This document shows positions 61,146 through 64,000 of a stretch of 64,000 nucleotides of DNA, in pieces. Within the stretch, counting starts at the first letter, position 1, and every line of letters begins with the position of its first letter. The position numbers and the translations under genes were made by a program. This stretch comes from an uncultured Candidatus Binatia bacterium (lineage in GTDB: Bacteria > Desulfobacterota > Binatia > Bin18), in contig OY282457.1 of the NCBI GenBank assembly GCA_958296235.1, forward strand, positions 310,001-374,000, in the 5' to 3' direction. Below the pieces are notes generated by a model, which worked only from the letters and a program-made list of their open reading frames with translations, was not told the origin of the DNA and ran no database searches.

Positions 61146-62765
61146 ATGCAGCTCTATACAAAGATTCTCATCGGGATGGCGGTTGGCGCGGTGGTGGGCC
61201 TTTTGCTCGGCCCCAATTCCCTCTTGCTGACGCATGATGTCTATGCCATTCGCGATGCCTCTCAGATCGTCTTTCAGCAAAACCCGACCGATGCGTCCTC
61301 TCGCGTCCAGATTCCTGCTGGTGTCCCGGTCCAGATGCGGTTGCTCGAAACCAGGCTCGAGCAACATCCCGATCTTCTTGGAGAGGAAAAAGCCGTCCCC
61401 GTTTGGGCGAAAGTCCGGTTTCCTTTTAGTCAACGGCTGGCGCTCGCGGACCAGTCTGGCCACATCCGCCAACAACTCGGAGTACTCGCCCCAGACGGTC
61501 AGGTGGAAGGCTGGCTGCAAATTTCCAGGACTCCATTGGAGGGAGGCGGCTTTGCTTTTTCCCCGCGGCCTATCAGCCGGCTGGGTGAGCAGGTGATCGA
61601 TATCGTACGCCCCATAGGGCAGTTATTCATGCGTCTGATCAAGATGGTTGTCGTCCCTCTGGTTTTCGCTTCACTTCTTGTAGGTGTGGCCAGTCTGGGC
61701 GATATTCGCAAACTTGGCCGCCTGGGGAGTCGAACGCTGGGCCTCTATCTTGGAACAACCGCGGTCGCGGTCTCCATCGGCCTCGCCTGTGCGTACGTCG
61801 TCCAGCCCGGCCAGTTTATTGACCCAGCCGACCGCACCGTACTGCTCGCCCAGTTTGGCGCCGCGGCCGGCGACCGGATGTCCGCCGCGGCTGTTTCCCC
61901 CTCCATGGTCGATACCCTCCTCGATATTATCCCGACGAATCCCATCGACTCGCTCACCAGCGGCAATATGCTCCAAATTATTTTCTTCGCCATTGTCTTG
62001 GGTGTCGCGATTACCGCTCTGGGTCCTGAGGAGAACGCCAGTGTGGTCTCGCTCTTTGAGAAGCTTCAGAACGCGCTGATCGTCATCATCGGTTGGGTGA
62101 TGGCTCTGGCTCCGTATGGCGTTGCCGCCCTTGTGGCAGAAGTGATTGGGACGAGTGGCATTAGCGTGCTGACGGCCCTGCTCGTGTATGGCTGCACGGT
62201 CGTCCTTGGCTTAGCCATTCATGGCGGCCTTGTGTATGGTGGCCTGGTCCGCCTGATCGGCCGCCTGTCGTGGAGTTCGTTCATGCGTGCCGCCCGCCCG
62301 GCTCAACTCATCGCTTTTTCCACTTCTTCTTCGTCAGCTACCCTGCCCGTTTCCATAGAGTGCGCTGAGAAGAATATTGGCGTGAGTAATCCTGTCGCGA
62401 GTTTTGTTCTCCCCCTCGGCTCTACCGTGAATATGGACGGAACGGCTCTCTATCAGGGCGTTGCGGCAATTTTTATTGCCCAGGTATTCCAGACCGACCT
62501 GTCGTTCGGCAGTCAACTCAGCATTGTGCTGGCCGCAACCATGGCCTCGATTGGCGCCGCGGGTGTTCCTGGAGCCGGGATGATTACCTTGGCCCTCGTC
62601 TTGACTTCGACCGGGATTCCGACTGTGGGCCTGGCATTAATCCTCGGCGTCGATCGTATTCTTGATATGTTTCGGACGGCGGTCAATGTCACCGGAGACC
62701 TGGCGATCACAACAGTGATGGCCAAGAGCGAAGGCGAACAATTGACGCTCCAATCACCCACATGA
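61146..62765 (+). CDS. Dicarboxylate/amino acid:cation symporter (SDF family) with periplasmic insertion
   Basis: A 539-residue transporter of the GltP/DctA (DAACS) family; usual length is 400-450. The first helix (ILIGMAVGAVVGLLLG) is followed by an extra segment of about 115 residues (about 27-142) before the standard PIGQLFMRLIKMVVVPLVF. The Ser-rich re-entrant loop FSTSSSSATLPVS, the NMDGT cation motif (VNMDGTALYQG) and DRILDMFRTAVNVTGD near the C terminus are intact. The insertion, between helices 1 and 2 and so probably periplasmic, has a VPVWAKV ... VEGWLQIS pattern suggesting an SH3-like fold. Confidence 0.9.
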   Translation: MQLYTKILIGMAVGAVVGLLLGPNSLLLTHDVYAIRDASQIVFQQNPTDASSRVQIPAGVPVQMRLLETRLEQHPDLLGEEKAVPVWAKVRFPFSQRLALADQSGHIRQQLGVLAPDGQVEGWLQISRTPLEGGGFAFSPRPISRLGEQVIDIVRPIGQLFMRLIKMVVVPLVFASLLVGVASLGDIRKLGRLGSRTLGLYLGTTAVAVSIGLACAYVVQPGQFIDPADRTVLLAQFGAAAGDRMSAAAVSPSMVDTLLDIIPTNPIDSLTSGNMLQIIFFAIVLGVAITALGPEENASVVSLFEKLQNALIVIIGWVMALAPYGVAALVAEVIGTSGISVLTALLVYGCTVVLGLAIHGGLVYGGLVRLIGRLSWSSFMRAARPAQLIAFSTSSSSATLPVSIECAEKNIGVSNPVASFVLPLGSTVNMDGTALYQGVAAIFIAQVFQTDLSFGSQLSIVLAATMASIGAAGVPGAGMITLALVLTSTGIPTVGLALILGVDRILDMFRTAVNVTGDLAITTVMAKSEGEQLTLQSPT

Positions 62766-62781
62766 CACACATTACATCCCT

Positions 62782-63576
62782 ATGAGCGAACTCCTTTTCG
62801 ATCACACTGACTCGGATGGATCAATTGCAACGGTGACCTTTAACCGGCCCGAGGCCCGCAACGCCCTGACCTGGGATATGTACGCCGCCTTAGAAGAAGC
62901 TTGCGATATCGTTGACCGGGACGACACCATCAAAGTACTCATCCTGCAGGGGGCTGGAGACAAAGCCTTTGTCTCAGGTACGGACATCAGCCAGTTTACT
63001 TCGTTCAAGGAAGACACAGACGCGATTGAATACGAGCGTAAACTCGAACGCCTGATTAGTCGCCTCGAAACCGTCAAAAAGCCGGTTATTGCCGCCATTC
63101 AAGGCGTTGCCGTTGGGGCGGGGGCGGCTTTGGCCCTGGCGAGTGACCTGCGCTATTGTACCCCGGAGAGCCGGCTAGGGTTTCCCATTGCCCGCACCTT
63201 GGGAAACTGTCTGACCGTGGCTATCCACTCCCGTATTGTTGACGCCATAGGTCCGGCAAGGACGAAGGAGCTGATGTTTCGTGCCAGACTGGTCGGAGCC
63301 CAGGAGGCGTTGCAACTCGGTCTGGTCAATGAGATTTTTGAAGCCGACCAGCTTGACCGTCAGGTTCGTCAGATAGCCGAGGAAATATCTCAGAACGCTC
63401 CCCTGACCCTCCAGGTCACCAAAGAAGCTATTCGGCGCTTACAACACTACAGGCGTGCGGTCGGCGAGGATATTTTGGGAGAAGATTTGGTGGTCCGCGC
63501 CTATATGAGTGAGGATTTTCGTGAGGGCGTGGCCGCGTTCCTGGCCAAGCGGCCGCCCCATTTTCGGGGGCGGTAG
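62782..63576 (+). CDS. Enoyl-CoA hydratase/isomerase (crotonase) family protein, non-canonical active site
   Basis: A 264-residue crotonase-fold protein. The oxyanion-hole regions are FVSGTDISQF and IQGVAVGAGAALALASDLRY. Where hydratases have a Glu (as in GEVRLGW of the gene at 58053) this protein reads RLGFPIARTLGN, with no acidic residue, so it is unlikely to be a standard hydratase. The fold supports other acyl-CoA reactions. It follows the symporter by 16 bases and precedes the CoA transferase. Confidence 0.87.
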   Translation: MSELLFDHTDSDGSIATVTFNRPEARNALTWDMYAALEEACDIVDRDDTIKVLILQGAGDKAFVSGTDISQFTSFKEDTDAIEYERKLERLISRLETVKKPVIAAIQGVAVGAGAALALASDLRYCTPESRLGFPIARTLGNCLTVAIHSRIVDAIGPARTKELMFRARLVGAQEALQLGLVNEIFEADQLDRQVRQIAEEISQNAPLTLQVTKEAIRRLQHYRRAVGEDILGEDLVVRAYMSEDFREGVAAFLAKRPPHFRGR

Positions 63577-63610
63577 AAAGCGCCTGTACCCAGGCCCATG
63601 CAAAAACAGC

Positions 63611-63626
63611 GCGGGCAACAGCCCGC
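63611..63626 (+). terminator. Short hairpin between crotonase and CoA transferase genes
   Basis: GCGGGC-AACA-GCCCGC forms a 6-bp GC-rich stem 34 bases past the crotonase stop. There is no T run, so it may be only a pause or processing structure. Confidence 0.3.
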
Positions 63627-63647
63627 CCGGACTGCGCAGGCAGTAAA

Positions 63648-64000
63648 ATGGAGAAACCGATGCCGCTCTCGGGAGTAAAAATTGTTGAGGTTGGCATGAA
63701 CCTGGCCGGTCCCTTAGCTGGCGCTATTCTGGCCGACCTCGGCGCTGACGTGATTAAAGTCGAGCGGCCTGAAACCGGCGATGACGCCAGGGCGTGGGGG
63801 CCGCCGTTTGTCGATGACACCTCCCTACCCTTTCATAATATGAACCGCAACAAACGCTCAGTTGTGATCGACTTCAAAGACGCGGCAGACATGGAACGAC
63901 TGTATCAACTCATCGAACAGGCCGATGTCTTTCTCCACAATCTCCGCCCTGGTGTGGCCGAGCAGGTTGGACTGGAAGCAGACCTCCTCCTGTCTCGCAA
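63648..64000 (+). CDS. CaiB/BaiF family CoA transferase (3' partial)
   Basis: The first 117 residues of a class III CoA transferase, cut by the right edge. It starts MEKPMPLSGVKIVEVGMNLA with a second in-frame ATG at 63660. Family signs are GPLAGAILADLGADVIKVER, RNKRSVVIDFKD and FLHNLRPGVAEQVGL. Full enzymes are about 380-410 residues and move CoA between carboxylic acids through an aspartyl anhydride; the catalytic Asp would lie beyond the edge. It may activate a substrate for the neighbouring crotonase. Confidence 0.9.
   Translation, partial: MEKPMPLSGVKIVEVGMNLAGPLAGAILADLGADVIKVERPETGDDARAWGPPFVDDTSLPFHNMNRNKRSVVIDFKDAADMERLYQLIEQADVFLHNLRPGVAEQVGLEADLLLSR

Overview
The window is about 64 kb of gene-dense chromosome from a Gram-negative, aerobic, heterotrophic bacterium of moderately high GC. 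Shine-Dalgarno sites are usually clear. The catabolic gene set (molybdenum hydroxylase, acyl-CoA dehydrogenases, crotonases, F420/FMN-type luciferase-like oxidoreductase, CaiB-type CoA transferase), the MurI-SecA-ArgJ order and the Rieske/cytochrome b/multihaem operon resemble uncultured lineages once filed near Deltaproteobacteria (Tectomicrobia or Binatota type). This placement is inference from gene content; no rRNA gene is present.

Layout. 1-8.0 kb: the 3' part of a dimethylglycine/sarcosine dehydrogenase-like fusion, then a minus-strand molybdenum hydroxylase operon (large, small and medium subunits plus a CoxG-like protein) and an amidohydrolase. 8.2-13.9 kb: a small protein with a membrane-spanning Rad50/YhaN-like ATPase, an acyl-CoA dehydrogenase, an SDR and a luciferase-like oxidoreductase. 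14.2-20.0 kb: murI, a secA with a very large coiled-coil insertion, and argJ. 20.6-25.1 kb: an acyl-CoA dehydrogenase and gatCAB. 25.1-31.3 kb: a giant secreted plant-type leucine-rich-repeat protein behind a C10 tract, with a long inverted repeat on either side. 31.3-39.6 kb: yraN, serS and an eight-gene cytochrome bc operon that includes 31- and 58-residue membrane proteins and ends in a strong terminator.

39.6-40.3 kb is AT-rich, with repeated palindromes and a probable gene remnant. 40.3-44.0 kb is a MoxR-VWA-BFN-TPR operon. 44.1-49.3 kb holds an NRDE protein and a translationally coupled response regulator/LolA-like/histidine kinase operon followed by a pteridine-reductase-like SDR. 49.3-49.7 kb is very AT-rich and ends in facing DnaA-box-like sites. 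49.7-57.1 kb holds a conserved hypothetical protein, a membrane phosphoesterase, a tandem pterin synthase, an SDR, tRNA-Ser, a secreted BFN-PDZ protein, two zinc-ribbon proteins and TrmI. 57.3-64.0 kb holds a toxin-antitoxin pair, two crotonases, a sirtuin, an ACT-domain regulator, a beta-hydroxyacid dehydrogenase, a dicarboxylate/glutamate symporter with an extra periplasmic domain, and the start of a CaiB-type CoA transferase.

The most notable signals are the C10 tract, whose length decides which of two well-placed ATG codons reads into the LRR protein (suggesting phase variation, unless it is a homopolymer error), the inverted repeats around that gene, the roughly 288-residue insertion in SecA, a family of heptanucleotide tandem arrays of form TGGNTAG at three intergenic sites, and the small subunits of the bc operon. 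No CRISPR array, prophage or insertion sequence transposase was seen.
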